DNA of 64,000 bases from Trichobilharzia regenti (GCA_944472135.2 OX235265.1:45357459-45421458), one strand, 5' to 3'; positions 11,885-24,340 are shown, counted from the stretch's first letter. The notes: generated by a model from the letters alone, not told the origin. A program made the numbers and translations.

Positions 11885-12105
11885 GTTGATCAAGAGGTGG
11901 CTCTCATGACCCAAGTGGTCAAGTGGATAACGCCTTGGCGTTTGCAACTATGGGCACCGAGTTCCGACCTGGGTAGCAATACCACCACTCACTGGGGGAA
12001 TGCAGATAAATCTAGTTGACGAGTCCCAAATAGGACGAAATGTGCGTCATCCTGGATTCTACTGCTAGTCACCATCTACCAATGAACTCCGAGTATGATT
12101 TAAGC
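11885..12105 (+). mobile_element. Sm-alpha-like SINE with tRNA-like head and hammerhead domain
   Basis: The head contains a pol III A-box-like stretch (GTCAAGTGGATAACGCC near 11918) and a weakened B-box (GAGTTCCGACC near 11959). The body holds the hammerhead domain described separately at 12002-12066, and a short 3' part follows. Family knowledge: Sm-alpha is the schistosome short repeat in which active hammerhead ribozymes were first found in animals. The loop and stem II spelling here (GTCCCAAATAGGAC) is characteristic of that family. Confidence 0.85.
12002..12066 (+). ncRNA. Schistosome hammerhead ribozyme, core-mutated
   Basis: Stem II is complete at 12023-12036 (GTCC, loop, GGAC), followed by GAAA at 12037-12040. 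A short helix III with a TG loop (12040-12047) leads to the cleavage triplet GTC at 12046-12048. Stem I pairs ATCTAG (12010-12015) with CTGGAT (12052-12057) and GCAG with CTGC. Two faults are visible: the 5' core is TTGACGAG (12016-12023) instead of CUGANGAG, and three extra bases lie just after the cleavage triplet. I expect little or no activity. Confidence 0.85.
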
Positions 12106-12363
12106 ATAAATTAACAAATATCAATTCACAAAGAAATTAATTATCAGAATTCATTTTGTCCAACCATTTCAATCGTAAATAATGACTTTAGAATCTCTTA
12201 TTGTTTTAGTTATTCGACGAAATGAACGGTTTTTCTTAGTGTAGATGCATTCTTGTACAATGGCCTCATTTTGGAAAAAGGCAGTAGGGAAATAAACCTA
12301 TGGCCATTTGTTATCTAAGAACAAACCACATATTTAGGCTTCAAGAAATAAATATTATATAAA

Positions 12364-12982
12364 TTGGCAAAACTTTACATAAACTCAAATGATTTGCCAC
12401 TTTATAAAGGTTTGAAAACATTGGAGAGGAGACCTGAGACTATGACTGTAAGTAAAAGACCATCATTTTTAAAGTTACAATTTAATGGTGACTTGTCAAC
12501 TGAGATTTTATTCCTGAGACTTTCAAGGAGTATACGAGGAACGTTTTAAGCAGCAAACTTATGTTTCCCATTCTCTAGCCGACGAATAATTGGGACGCAA
12601 ATAAAGGATAAGCTGGATAGTTTTGCCACATCTATGAACATTTATCAATTCAACTGCACCTGCGGTGACAGTTATGTTGGGCGTACTACTAGACAGTTTA
12701 GCCAGCGTGTTAGTGAACATCTCCTTTTGTGGTTAGGCATAGGACAGACAAAAGCAATCTGTAGCTTCATTTTGTCCCGTTTAGTTGGTAGTGGTCATAT
12801 AGTGGAGAAAACGAATGGTTTTAGGGTAATTTATCGCATCCCACCGAATCTTACCGACAGACTTCATATCTGTCTACTGCATACTGCTGATACGATAGGC
12901 ATCCAAACAATTAAGCCTAAACTATGCGCTCATAAGAAGTTCGGACAGCCATTTTCTCTCCCTTGGCCTATTAAGACATAAC
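12364..12982 (+). pseudogene. PLE 3' fragment with well-preserved GIY-YIG domain
   Basis: The first frame gives FLKLQFNGDLSTEILFLRLS then a stop near 12547. The second, from 12634, gives NIYQFNCTCGDSYVGRT, the GIY-YIG core with the Cys-x-Cys of the PLE zinc-like motif. It continues through FRVIYRIPPNLTD and IKPKLCAHKKFGQPFSLPWP to the normal stop at 12979-12981. The RT is missing. Only one or two frame changes separate the parts. It sits directly upstream of another PLE fragment on the same strand (13440), so the two may be tandem insertions. Confidence 0.88.
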
Positions 12983-13439
12983 CAAATGATGAATCCTACA
13001 CCATTGTCTACTTATATTTTCAACCCTTCTCTTATCATTCCTTAGTATTATCACATCTTCATTAAAACGTATTTTATTTACTTCCCTTCCAGTGTGGCAT
13101 TGTTTAATCGGTTCATTTGTTTTTATTGGCCTTTATCGACTACTTCTACCTGAACATTTGTTTGTTTAATCATGCTGTTTTTCGTCATTCTTTTTATTAC
13201 AGATCACCTCGCTTTATCACTTTTGTTACTGATAGAACCATTATTATTATCATTACTATTATTACGACTAATTGCATAATTTATATGCACTCTTATTATC
13301 CTATAGACAAAGCACCGTGATTGGTTTATATTTGAATTTGCATTTTTTTGAAGTTATGTCTATTAAAGTTAAATCACGAAAAATACGCATTTATTCATAA
13401 GTAAAAATAGAGAACGGCCCACTAAAGGAAATCATCAAG

Positions 13440-14432
13440 AGTTTGTTTATGTATAAAAGATAGATGATACCTTCATCGTCTGTGAGGAAAACTCTTCAAC
13501 TGCTGAACCTCTTGGAATATTTAATGCTTCTCACCCATGTTTGCGTTTCACGATCGAAGAAGAGTCGAATTCCTCGTTTCATTTACTTGACGTTAAGCTA
13601 GATAGAAAAGAGAGTGGCACACTGTTAAGGTCTATTTACCGAAAGCCAACATTCACAGGGCAGTACACTAACTTCAACAGTTGGGTACCTTTAGGGAGAA
13701 AGCGAAGTCTTATTCATTCCTTATGCTCCAGAATTCGTAAAATCTGCTCTACAGAGACAATCAGTAGTGAACTAGATAACCTCGATCAAATCTCCTTAAC
13801 AATGGATATCCTACGAGGTTTATTGAACGTAACATCAAGAAAGAATCCGCCCCTAGAAAAATCACAGTACCAAAGAAAAAACTGTTTATGAGTCTTGCAT
13901 TCAAAGGTGACAACATTTTTGAATTGATTCAAAATCGTTTATCTAAACGTACTAAACGCACTTCTCCTGCAGCTGACTTGCAACTAGTTTTTGCCAGCCG
14001 AAACACGATTAGACAATGCGTCAAGGATAGAATACCGCTTATGTTCACATCTATGTGCATTGACACTTTGACTTGCTCCTGTGGAGCTGATTATATTGGA
14101 CTTTGTAAGTGTACTCTCCGAAAACGTGTAGCTGAACACTATCGTTTTGGTCAATGAAAGGTGAACGTAGAACTGCGAAGTCGTCTATTTATGATCACCT
14201 GTTAGAGTCTGGTCATTCAGTCCCACGTGATTCATCCTTCAAGGTTATCTACATGGCAAAGTCGAATCGCTCCAAAATTTTACGTTTTATTCACTCATGC
14301 ATAGCCGAAGCTTTAGCCATACATGAACAGAAACCTAAATTGTGTTCAAAAACTTTTTGTCAAACCCCTTTGTTTACCTTGGTCATAGAAATGTTCTTTC
14401 TAGTTTTTACTTTATTTTATTTTACCACTTGA
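13440..14432 (+). pseudogene. PLE fragment from RT motif C to C-terminus
   Basis: Starts at the RT active-site turn: DDTFIVCEEN near 13465-13495, with a small deletion just before the two aspartates. It continues with LDVKLDRKESGTLLRSIYRK and WVPLGRKRSLIHSLCSRIRK, then after a frameshift LAFKGDNIFELIQNRLSK. The nuclease part reads CIDTLTCSCGADYIGLCK near 14060-14110, with the Tyr of GIY-YIG altered. It goes on to RKRVAEHYRFGQ, a stop, and IYDHLLESGHSVPRDSSFKV to the C-terminus near 14350. It is dead because of at least two frame changes and one stop. Confidence 0.88.
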
Positions 14433-14699
14433 ATTCATTCCACTTCACTTCACATCTTTATTCTTATCGTAATCGTACTCCTAATTTTTAAAATTTTTAG
14501 ACAACGCTTGACATTTTTTAAAAAGTATTTATGGTATCAATTCACTTATAAAACAATCTTTAATAATTTTATAATCCATACACTTCAACTCTACCCCTTA
14601 AAACACTTTAATTATTGTTATTCTTGTCACTTATATATGTATATTGACTGAGCAATTATTTAGTGCCACTTAATAACTTTTTCTGTAATATAAATACGA

Positions 14700-14750
14700 C
14701 TGTACAGCTTGAAAATGAAGTCGTTGAAAAGAAATTTCTTCGCTGAACAA
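14700..14750 (+). ncRNA. Hammerhead-like motif in PLE 3' region
   Basis: CTTGAAAATGAAGTCGTTGA followed by AAAG and the arm AAGAAATTTCTTCGC. This is the same layout as the 9645 motif, about 270 bases after the PLE reading frame ends. The 5' core half is altered. Confidence 0.4.
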
Positions 14751-15019
14751 AAAACTGTGTTTTTACTTATTAAAGTTAAGCATGTCGAGATCTAATTTAA
14801 AGCACAGTATTGTTTGCTTAAATGTGTTGTTCTATGTTCTTTATACTGACAAAGCTAACTTTTCATGTTTCATAGAGTTTAGCGCCTAGGTAAACTTGGA
14901 ATCGAACTAGGCTCAGAAATAATATCCCTATAAATATTACTATCAAATGGTTAGTCAAGAAAGTAGAGACAGTAATGCCATATTTTAACTGATCAAGGAT
15001 ATCTATTAGATATTTAAAA

Positions 15020-15092
15020 AGATTTATTAGTGAAGGAAGTATATTCGTTCTTTTCGATAGCTTCTTCATCAGCTTCTACAGATGTATGCTCT
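15020..15092 (-). ncRNA. Hammerhead-like motif of an otherwise lost PLE end
   Basis: On the minus strand the 5' core CTGATGA is intact (plus-strand TCATCAG, 15067-15073). It is followed by AGAAGCTAT and CGAAAA, so both conserved halves are spelled correctly. Helix III is weaker than in sister copies because the palindromic arm has diverged (AAGAACGAATATAC). There is no PLE reading frame adjacent, so this may be a solo terminal repeat. Confidence 0.5.
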
Positions 15093-15177
15093 CAGAAATT
15101 GAAGAATTGTTATTATTCAGATTATTGGATTTGTGGGATTTCGAATCAAGTGTAGTTGTCAGATTATCGTTCTGAAT

Positions 15178-15560
15178 CAACATTAGTTGGGGTGATCACT
15201 GAAAACCAGGGAGCTCTGGACTGCCGTATCTCCCTATTTCGGGAGTATTCAGTTGTATGACCTCATCAGGGAGTGAACCCGAGACTTGTAGGTTAGGAGA
15301 ACAGGTTCGTCGACTATTCAGCCACTTAGACCTGTGGAGTGAATGCTCATCGAAGACACTGGTTGACGGTAGGGCTACATCATGAATTGACCAAGTTAGA
15401 ATTCACAAATCAATGAATTCCTGCTTAAGTGGCCGAATGATTTCCTGACTTGAAGGTTCAGGATACGATCCTTAGCGGGAATGTGGGAGCGTATTGTTAA
15501 ACACTCCCAAGCTATGAGGAAATACCTGTCCAGTACTCCCTGGCTTTCAACAATCTGTCT
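15178..15560. repeat. Head-to-head pair of hammerhead-SINE remnants
   Basis: Left half antisense: CACTGAAAACCAGGGAGC at about 15196 to a tRNA-like head ending near 15340. Right half sense: the head AAGTGGCCGAATGATTTCCT at about 15425, then ACCTGTCCAGTACTCCCTGG at about 15526-15545. The shared 3' block (GTCCAGTACTCCCTGG) is the post-cleavage part of the SINE hammerhead domain in this window. Both catalytic cores are eroded. Confidence 0.6.
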
Positions 15561-16444
15561 AAATGATGCTAGATCATGACGATTATCTAACAGTTGGCAC
15601 TATTGATGCTTTGTGTTGCGAAAATTTCAAGGGGCACATAAAAACAGATTGCTATTGGATTATAGTTCTAAACATATGTGACAGTATGCATAAATGTTCT
15701 ACACATTTCAAAAGTAAGTGGTGATGATGTATACGGTGAGTTAGTAGTAATGAATGCTAATAACTAATGTTCATACTGAATTTTATTCATAATAATGTCA
15801 ATAATATGAGAAAAATGGAGGAGAAGTTTAAATGTGTGCGCGTGTCAATGTGTAAATAAATCACTATGGAAACGGTAGAATACGAAAACTTGGTAAAGGA
15901 ATGTTTATTTGGTCAATGGTATTTGTATGTAACGAAAATATGTATACCCTGTCTTCAAAGCACAATTTGCACACATCTGCGTATTGTGGTACTTCTAAGC
16001 TTCGTATTATGCTTCTTTCTGTTCCTTTCACGTCTCCCGTGTATTTCCACAAAGCTGTGTCATTTGCCTTCTCTGGAATCAAATGTGTCTCTCTGCTGTT
16101 AGATGTTTTCATACCTACGAACGTCTCTTTATATACTATTGATAAGTTTGATCAGTAGCACTCGTCACACTATGGTTAAATTAAGAAAACAAAAAAGTTG
16201 TTTATACAAATGTAATAATTAGGGGCAGAAAGTCATACTTTACAGGTGCGCCTTAATACAGAAAGTATTTATGAATATATAGATTCAACAGCAGGTCAAT
16301 GTAGCCTTAGTGAATGAACCGATGTCGTTTGCTCACACAGATAATGTTTTTTTAATAAAGTAAACTGTGCTTTAACCCCTACTGTTTGACGTACTTAGTA
16401 CCTAGAGGCTTTATGCAATTTATTTGGTAATCCATAGAGGTGAC

Positions 16445-16530
16445 AGAGAAAGGATTCTTCAGTGCTGGCTTACTGGTCTGTTTGTACTAGGTGGTCTAAT
16501 ATCTTGAACTGCTGGTAGCTTTTAGTATAC
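16445..16530 (-). pseudogene. Small PLE C-terminal fragment
   Basis: Shares the block TAGGTGGTCTAATATCTTGA and its flanks with the antisense PLE pieces at 26630-26690 and the sense piece at 41395. It is too short to show a domain. Confidence 0.4.
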
Positions 16531-16715
16531 CTGTGCGTCGGTGGCACAGTGGTTAGGACTCTCGCCGACCATGCGCATGGTCCTGGGTTCGAGCCCACGC
16601 CGACGCACACCTGATACTTATGGTCGGCCTGCAAATTTTGGGCTACCGATATCCACGCTGAAAATTCCATACTTGTACCATAAATATGGTATGGAACCAA
16701 GCTGTAATAAAAAAT
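16528..16715 (+). mobile_element. SINE-II, tRNA-headed, copy 1
   Basis: The head GTGCGTCGGTGGCACAGTGG holds an A-box, and GGGTTCGAGCCC near 16581 holds a good B-box. The first and last parts of the head pair (GCGTCGG with CCGACGC), as in a tRNA acceptor stem. The body is CACCTGATACTTATGGTCGG, then GCTACCGATATCCACGCTGA. The 3' part GAAAATTCCATACTTGTACC matches the 3' end of repeat R2, followed by an A-rich tail. The strong internal promoter suggests a recently active copy. Confidence 0.88.
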
Positions 16716-16937
16716 AAAAAATAAAATAAGTGTCTCCGAGCATTGGATAATTGAGTTCGTAGGTCAGTGATCAATATAACTGGATCCACAGGAGCTGCTG
16801 GACTGATAGATATAACAAAAGTGAGGGAGGGGTACTTTGTCTTTCTGTTGGCAAATCACAACAGGTTGTGTGGAAAACATGGGCTGGTTATTATGATCTT
16901 ATTCAAGTATTTGTGCGTGGCGATTTGCCTGATTAGT

Positions 16938-17172
16938 TACAGGATTTCATCATGAGCTGACATCAGTTAGAAAACTATCGGAAAACCACCTGGGAGTACT
17001 GGACAGGTCTTAGCTACTTAATGTTTTAAGATTTCGGCCTTGTAACCAGAAGGTCCTGGGTTCGAACTCTGGCAGTGGGTGCGTGTCGCTGAAGAGTCCC
17101 AAACTAGGCTGACATAACAGCTGGTTTCCCAATGGTTCTCTAACCAATGTCAGCACATGATGAAATACAGTA
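16938..17172. repeat. Head-to-head hammerhead-SINE pair with inverted tails
   Basis: The left tail (TTTCATCATGAGCTGACATC, near 16944) is the inverted copy of the right tail (near 17146-17166). The right copy is sense: a tRNA-like head with B-box GGGTTCGAACTC near 17058, then CTGAAGAG at 17089-17096 with stem II CCC and a loop. The second core half has decayed from CGAAAC to TGACATAAC, so the ribozyme is probably inactive. The left copy keeps only the tail and the GTACTGGACAG block. Confidence 0.7.
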
Positions 17173-17754
17173 AGTAACCAATTATGATCTAAGTTTATAG
17201 GTTGTATACTGTACTGTATAAATACCATTTGAAATATGCATAAATACCAAACCGAATTAGACCATTATGACAGATAAGTAAATGGATTACAAAAATTGCT
17301 TAAGCATTTAGCTCGATGAAAAGCATCATAAAGTCATATATTATTATTAGCATACCGATAATACCATAATGAACTAATTTGTTTTAATGATAATATATTA
17401 ACAGACAAGAATTGTTTGAAATAAAAGGAGAATTACCAATCAAACCTGGTTATCTATAGTATACTAGTTGCCTTTTTTTATTAGAAAAAAACACACACAA
17501 TGTCACTTAAGTAACAAATAAACAAATGAGTAATTAGTTAATAAATAATTCTCTTAATTGACAGCAATTTATGCATTATTTTAGAGGATGCATTGAAATT
17601 ATTATTATTTTTATTCTAACCATTAAGGCAAATAATTTACATGCATAAAACATTCAGTTATGATCATGGAATCGACGAATACAGACTAATAATCATTAAT
17701 TAATTTTCAATGTGAAAAAAGCTGTTCATTAATGATTAAGCATTCATCGTTGTC

Positions 17755-18995
17755 AAAGTACTAACTACAGAGGCATTGAAGATGAACTCATAGACATTAC
17801 AGGACTTGATGACATCACTACTGCAGAAGGTGTGGAAAGAGGGCAAGGCACCCGAGGATTGGAAGAAAGGCTACTTATTCAAACTACCAAAGAAGGGAGA
17901 CTTAAGTCAATGTAAGAACTAGCACGACATTATGCTCTTGTCTGTCTCTAGCAAAATACTAAACCGCATCATCCTGGAGAGAATCAAACACGTCCAGGAT
18001 GAAAAACTTCGACCAGAACAGGCTGGATTCAGGAGAAACAAGTCAAGCATCGATCAAATCGCAACACTATGGATCATCATTCAATAGAACTTGGAATGGC
18101 AGTCAGCTGTCTACCTCAACTTCATCGACTTTGAAAAGGCCTTCAACCGACACCGTCGATCGAGAGGTGATTTGGCGACTACACCGCTACTATGAGGTGC
18201 CGCCAACAATTATGCATCTCATACAACAGTTGTACGATAATGCTGCATGCAAGTAATCCACAACAGGAAACTCACGGAATCTTTCGTAGTGAAGACGGAA
18301 GCAAGACAGGGCTAGTTGGCTGCCTATTATCTCCAATGATTAATTTCCTGATTGTTGGCGGTAGACTGTATAATGCGACAGACAGCGGGCAACAAGGGGA
18401 GAGGCATAAAAATGACCCACACAAAAACCTTAGGGGATCTGGACTTCGCCGATGATATTTGTCTGATTTCCTAGAAACTGGAAGATATGCGAGTGAAAAG
18501 CAACAAGCTGGCAGAAGAAGCATCAAAGGTAGGACTTCAGGTGAACATAGAGAAAACAGAGGTGATAAAGATTCCTGGCCAACAGCAACAGCGAACAATA
18601 ATCAGAATGAGTGGGAGAGATTTAAAAGGAGCAACCTCCTTTAAATGCCTACCTAGGAAACACCTTTTCAACTACATGCGGAATTGATGATGGTATCAGA
18701 GCGAGTATTAGAAAAGCCAGGCAAGCTTTCATTACTCTAAAGTCTGTGTGAAGATCCACAGCAATCAGAATGAAAAACAAGATCCGGATTTTCAACTCCA
18801 ATGGGAAGTCGGCGCAACTATACGATGCGTTACAAAGGACACTTTAAACAAACTACTTACCTTTATCAGCAGCTGTCTTCGCTCAATACCACTTAAAACA
18901 GATGGCCGGTCAGAAGAGATCAGCAACAGGGATCTCTACGAGAGAACCAAACAGGAGCCGACTGTGCAACAAAAATGCAGGAAGCTGCTGTAATT
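17755..18995 (+). pseudogene. RTE LINE reverse transcriptase, degenerate, both ends missing
   Basis: Frames show LLQKVWKEGKAPEDWKKGYL near 17820-17875, PKKGDLSQC, ILNRIILERIK, LRPEQAGFRRNKSSIDQIAT near 18007-18066, and NFIDFEKAF near 18118 (motif A, followed by a small insertion). A block near 18440 reads LDFADDICLIS, so the catalytic Asp pair is still legible. It continues to KIHSNQNEKQDPDFQLQWE and ends near 18995, before the terminal 3' block. Stops and frame changes occur every 50-100 codons. It is an older copy than the 570-2410 one. Confidence 0.85.
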
Positions 18996-19397
18996 AAGAT
19001 AGTATCTGGCCCAGGTTTTTTTTACAATAGGTGGATTTTTCGACTGCACTATCGTTTCTTCTTATTTTATTAAGGTCCAAGTAATTGAACTCATTTTTGT
19101 GTTCATATTCCACGGTTAAATTAATTTTTGGGTAGATCTTATTAAGGTGGTCATTTTAATTCTTCCGTGGATTATTTTTAACCCCTTACATTATAAAGAA
19201 TATAAAAATATATTTAGTCCAAAAAGACGTATACCGTGTTGACAAGGGAATTTTAACCATATATATATATTGTAAATTATATAATGACGCCATAAATAAA
19301 ATAGATATTATTGAATAGTTATTAAAAATGGCTTGATTAATGGATGAATAGACGCGTAGGAATACTTTATTACCTAGAAAATTGTGAGGAAAACTTT

Positions 19398-19590
19398 GTG
19401 CGTTGGTGGCACAGCGGTTAGGACTCTCACAGACCATTCACATTGTCAGGAGTTCGATCTCCTGCCGATGCACACCTGATATCAATGGTCAGCCTGCAAA
19501 ATTTGGGCTACCGATATCGCATGCTGAAAATTCAGTACTTGTACCAAAAATACGGTGTGGAATCAAGCTATAATCAAAAAAGAAATTTAA
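19398..19590 (+). mobile_element. SINE-II, copy 2
   Basis: Same architecture as the 16528 copy: head GTGCGTTGGTGGCACAGCGG, B-box region GAGTTCGATCTC, body CACCTGATATCAATGGTCAG, and tail TACTTGTACCAAAAATACGG then AATCAAGCTATAATCAAAAA. It has several point differences, so the copies are independent insertions rather than one tandem event. Confidence 0.87.
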
Positions 19591-19596
19591 ACTGAT

Positions 19597-19812
19597 TAGA
19601 AATACTCGCCTACCACGCATGTGGTCCAGAGTTCTAACCCTGGCCGACTCACTTCCATACCTCGCTAAGCCAGTAGTAAGACTGGCAAAGACGAAAGTTT
19701 GGGCATGAGGCTAGCAACCCCATCCTGGAAAAATAAACATCACTGATACCGAAACTTCAAGGCTCTAGCTTGAAGTCCTATGTTCCACTGGGAACGTAAA
19801 GGAATAGGGAAA
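19597..19812 (+). mobile_element. SINE-III: tRNA-like head with RTE 5' and 3' segments
   Basis: The head is partial (ACGCATGTGGTCCAGAGTTC, then CTGGCCGACTCAC). Next comes the RTE leader segment (GGGCATGAGGCTAGCAACCC near 19700) and then the RTE terminal segment (GAAGTCCTATGTTCCACTGG near 19771), ending in an A-rich tail. It lies directly after a SINE-II copy on the same strand. Confidence 0.8.
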
Positions 19813-20954
19813 AACAACTTAAATAAGGCATACAATGCAATCAAAAAAAATAATAAGTTAAAAAAAAAACACTTGACATTCTTGAAAACCAATGAAAGGA
19901 TCCAACCAACTATTCAACACAAATAGTACAGTTATATATTGACGAATGGGAGGTGAAGCGCGACTTTTCCTAACCAAGTAAACACATTTGTAAGCAGTTT
20001 CTTCGACAGCTTTCGTAACGTGTCACAAAGCGCTAAAGTGGTGATCTTTGTTATATTCAACTTATCTGCTGAATGAATTATTTTTCCTTAGGTTTCGGCT
20101 TTGAATTTTATAAATTCAGAAATACTATTCGGTGCAATTTTGGAAATATTACTAAGGGGATAGTGGACAGAAGTATCCCATTAATCTTATGGAGAATAAA
20201 AGCGGATAGAATGAAATTATTCATCTCAGCTACATTTGTAAGTGATAGTTTTTCTGTCCAGAATAGTCAGTGTAACATATGAATACAGTGAAATTCCCTA
20301 AATTGTCTTGTATTTTCCAGATATCTATCAAAATTGTCAGTTTCAGCTCATAAGCTTGATTCATTTGTTTCGACTTTCATAAAAGTATAATAAATTGCAA
20401 CGGTTTCAATCAAAATAACTTTTTGAATTTCCCATGTATAAAAATGATACTTCCACTAGTGAGGAAAATCCCCTGGGAAAACACCTGAACTCTTTGAAGA
20501 CGATCTATGAAAAATGATACATCCAAATACAAATAGTCGTTTGTTAGACTTAAATCATTTGACTCAACGTTTAAGACATCATTTGACAATAAATGTAGCG
20601 TTTTGATAAATCGGTTTTTGGTTAACATAAAGTATTTTTTTATCTAATTTCGTCTTTTCTTATTCTCAACAGTCCGATAATTTCTTGATGTGAGTGAATA
20701 TTTCCATACTTCTTCCATATTATCATATCTACAGCATGTTAAACTGATGTTTCACCAGTGGTGGTTAATTCATGTTGTATGTAGTGCCGTTTGATGGTAA
20801 AACCGTTTTTTTACTACCGGTGGAATAAACGTTTTCATACAGTAACATTGCATACTTTATAATTCATGAGTATATTAGATATATCACTTTATGAAGCAGT
20901 ATTATTTTTTGCCTGACGTGTGGAAAACAATTTATTCTTCGCGATCATATGAAA

Positions 20955-23385
20955 TATTCAATTGGGGAGGCCGAAAATCTGACAGACATCATCTCAAAGC
21001 TGTTCAAGGAAGTGGAGACGCAGCCTACCGGAAACAAAGTAGACTAGGCGAAAGATGTGTGCTCACACCATCATCTACTTCAAAGAACCTTAAAATTCAA
21101 GATAAAAGCCTTCAAAACAACTAAAAGTAGACCACAAATCAACATCAATACTCAGAAAAAGAAGGAAACAAGTACAGAGGACACCTTCATTTCAGACATC
21201 ACACAAAAGTCAGAGACACTCCATGACAACACTGAGGAAAATTAAGTGGAAAAACACGAGAACTCACCGACAACGATGTTCAAGGAAACATTAACAAAAC
21301 TACTAGGAAGAAAGGGGAAGTAAAACAATCAGTGGACCTCAACGAATACCTAACTGGAAGCTGATAGAAGAGAGCAGTAGAGGATGATGAAAGAGAAGAT
21401 GAACCAATACAACGATAGACAACACAAGGTGAAGATGGGTTCAACCTACATCCAACTGAACAGAGAAATGAATAAGACTGCACACATAGACAAATGACAA
21501 TCCTGCAACACACTGGCTGTTAGTAACTGAAGCAGAACAGGCAGGCCACAGGTGAAAGATACCTCTCAACCAGCACTCCATCCGACATGAGAGCAACTCA
21601 GGTGACAACTAGAAAACATGGTTAAGGTGACCTAATTATCAAGGAGGAGAGAGAAACCAAAACAATAAAGTCACCACTTCAAATGACTACCAAATCGACC
21701 GTCGCACGAAACTCACCCACAAATACAACCTCCAACAACAACACACAAAGAACTACCTCTAAGTGAACACCGATCCTACAACGAAAACGGAAATTTTGAA
21801 TGTAATCTAGCTACTGAAATCCAATTGGGAAAGCACCAGGAACACACGGAATTCCCCCACCCTGAAGCACTGAAGACGGACATGGAGACTGTGGCAGATG
21901 TGCTCATGCCACTATTGCGAAATCATTGGAAAGAATGCAAGCTGTCTACTGATCGGCCAATGAAAGGCAACCTTATCAAGCTACTAAATATGGGCGACTC
22001 ACACCTCTCTTTGCAAGAACTGACATGGAACAATGAATGCTCTCGTCCACACCAAATAAAATACTGAGTCGCATCATCCTGTAGAGAATGTAAGATGCAC
22101 TGCATACAGAACTCGGCCCATTGGAATCACCTTGATTTAGAAGAGGCAAATCATGTGCCGATCAAACTGCAGCTCTACCCATCATCATCATCCAACAAAG
22201 CATAGAATGGCAGTCAAACTCTCACCTCAATTTCATCGACTTCAAACACACCTTCGACAGATAGTGTTGACGGTTAAGCAATTTCGAAACCACTTCAACA
22301 GTACGGCGTGCAGTAACCCAAATCCTGGTCAACCTCATTAAACAGATGGTTATACGACAATTATATGTGTCACGTGATCCAAAACTGAAAACTCAGTTGA
22401 GAATTTCAATGTGAAAACAGCAGTAAGACAAGCTGACTATCTACTATCATCAATGATATTCCTTATTGTGTTGGACTGGATTATGAGATGACAGACTGCG
22501 CGTTGTGAGTGAGTGAGAAGACAGGAATCCGCTGAACCACCGATAATGAGATTCTAAGAGATCAGGATTTCGCGTGTGGATGACATGTTTAATTTCACAC
22601 AGACCCGAAGACTAGTAGACTGGCGAACACCAACGAACTGTCAGAATAGGCAAGGCAGTCAGCCAATACAGCCCTTTAAGTAAACTTAGAGAAATAGAAA
22701 GTTGATGGAGATATCTGATCAATGAAATTGAGCACCAGTCGTTATTAAAGACCAAAATACAAATGTTGTTACCTTTTTCGCTTTTTTGGACAGCATTGTC
22801 TTGACTCCTGGTGGTGGCACTGTCAAGGACGTCAATTCCAGTCAGGATCGGAAAAGCTAGATGAATATTCATCGCCCTGAATTTAGTGGAGAAATCTACT
22901 TCAATCAATTTATGGTCAATATTCGGATTTTCAACACCAATGTTAACTCAATCAACGCTACTTTATGTTTCATAGACTTGGTATGTGCAGCGCTAAAAGC
23001 ATTACTAAAAAGCAAATGCAAACATTTATCTACAGCAAATTTTCTGTCGTCATTCTGGTGATCAGATGGTCTACCAGAAACGATCAGCAAGGAGGAACTG
23101 TGACAACAAACAAGCCAATAACATACTCTTCAACAAATATTCCCATGATGCTCGGGATGCACTGTACACAAGATGAGAAGATCGTTGAATGACACCACAT
23201 ATCGTCATCTAGATTTTGTCTAGATGAATATGGCTTGAGTTTGGGAGTAAAATAGAGGAAATTGAGGCTTAAGATCAATAGTCCAGCCAGGTATAAAAGA
23301 CAGTGGAGAAGAGGACGAAATGGTGAAGCGCTTCATATGCCATTAAGTTCCTTTACGAACTTAAATGAATAATAATAACAGTTCC
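20955..23385 (+). pseudogene. RTE LINE, long but heavily degenerate
   Basis: Begins in the end of the endonuclease region (HHLLQRTLKFKIKAFKTTK near 21060-21120). It passes through the linker (MFKETLTKLLGRKG near 21275) and the RT finger region (HPEALKTDMETVADVLMPLL near 21860-21920), then scattered RT motifs such as LNFIDFKHTFDR near 22230 and IFNTNVNS near 22923. The end near 23385 has a TTCCTTTACGAACTTAA block and an AATAATAATAAC tail. Stops and frame changes are frequent throughout. It belongs to the same subfamily as the antisense copy at 27775-30760. Confidence 0.82.
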
Positions 23386-23929
23386 TGTGACTGGACAACA
23401 ACTATTCTAAGTGTGTAGATGTTCTTTCGATAAAAACTAGAATATAAGTTAGAGTTCATTATGACACATGATTGAGGAAAACGACTGTTGCGCTAATAGT
23501 TCATTAGGTGAATTAAAAATCACTTAAACTGCATATTATCTTAACCTATACGTAGCTGACTCATGAAATGATAAACTTATTAGACACACATATGCCTAGT
23601 ATTATTGATCAAATGTTTACTTCCCATCTTAGTTAAGCATCTCTCTATAACTTCAGCTAAAATCCCTAGAAAGATACTGTAATTCAACATAAAGTAATGT
23701 AATCAGCAATAAGATTCCAATTGATTTAAGAACAGCCTAATCGACTGACTACAACTTCTAGAATTTGAATACATGTTCCATTCATCTACGTCTACAATGT
23801 TTTCATTATTCATTCTTTTTAAAACTTGGCCCTTTTTAACACTCTCTGTTAGTCTACATATTCCGTCAAAAATTTAGTGTAATCTTTGATTTTTCCAGAC
23901 ACTTGTTTAGCCTGACTTGTTGCTTTTTT

Positions 23930-24340
23930 CAATGCTCATCTGGTGCATTTTCAATATAATGTGTTCACCTTATCGTCTTCGTTATGTTTACACTTATTAC
24001 AAGTGCTTTCAAAAACAAAGTCTATAAGATCAACGTGAAATTTTCACTGTTTTACAAGAAAATATTTGATATAGATGAAGGATATTTACCATAACTAATG
24101 TTAAATTATTGTTCAGTAGCAATTTTTTCCACTTCATTCCTATTGGTTCTTTTATCTGTCATCAATTGTGATTGGCTGATTGGCCAAGTGAGTTGACTTG
24201 GGAATTTTACAAACACAAGGTAGGTAGGAAGGAATTCAAATTCCTCCCTTAAAAAATTTATTTCTGTTTAACCAAATAAGTGAAAATTGTCCCTGATTTC
24301 ATAATTGTGAATACCTGGTGAATAAAATGTGAGTGAACAT
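23930..24340 (+). repeat. Repeat R1, segment C (most diverged copy)
   Basis: TATCGTCTTCGTTATGTTTA at about 23975 and the next 60 bases match R1 at 63875-63935, and the complement of 52050-51960. Further on, TTCTTTTATCTGTCATCAAT and GGAAGGAATTCAAATTCCTC (24150-24260) match the complement of 51430-51330. This is an older member of the repeat family. Confidence 0.6.

Noticed and set aside
16528..16610. tRNA gene candidate
   Set aside because: A- and B-boxes and an acceptor-like pairing are present, but the same sequence recurs with a SINE body and A-rich tail at 19398 and 30885, so it is a SINE head.
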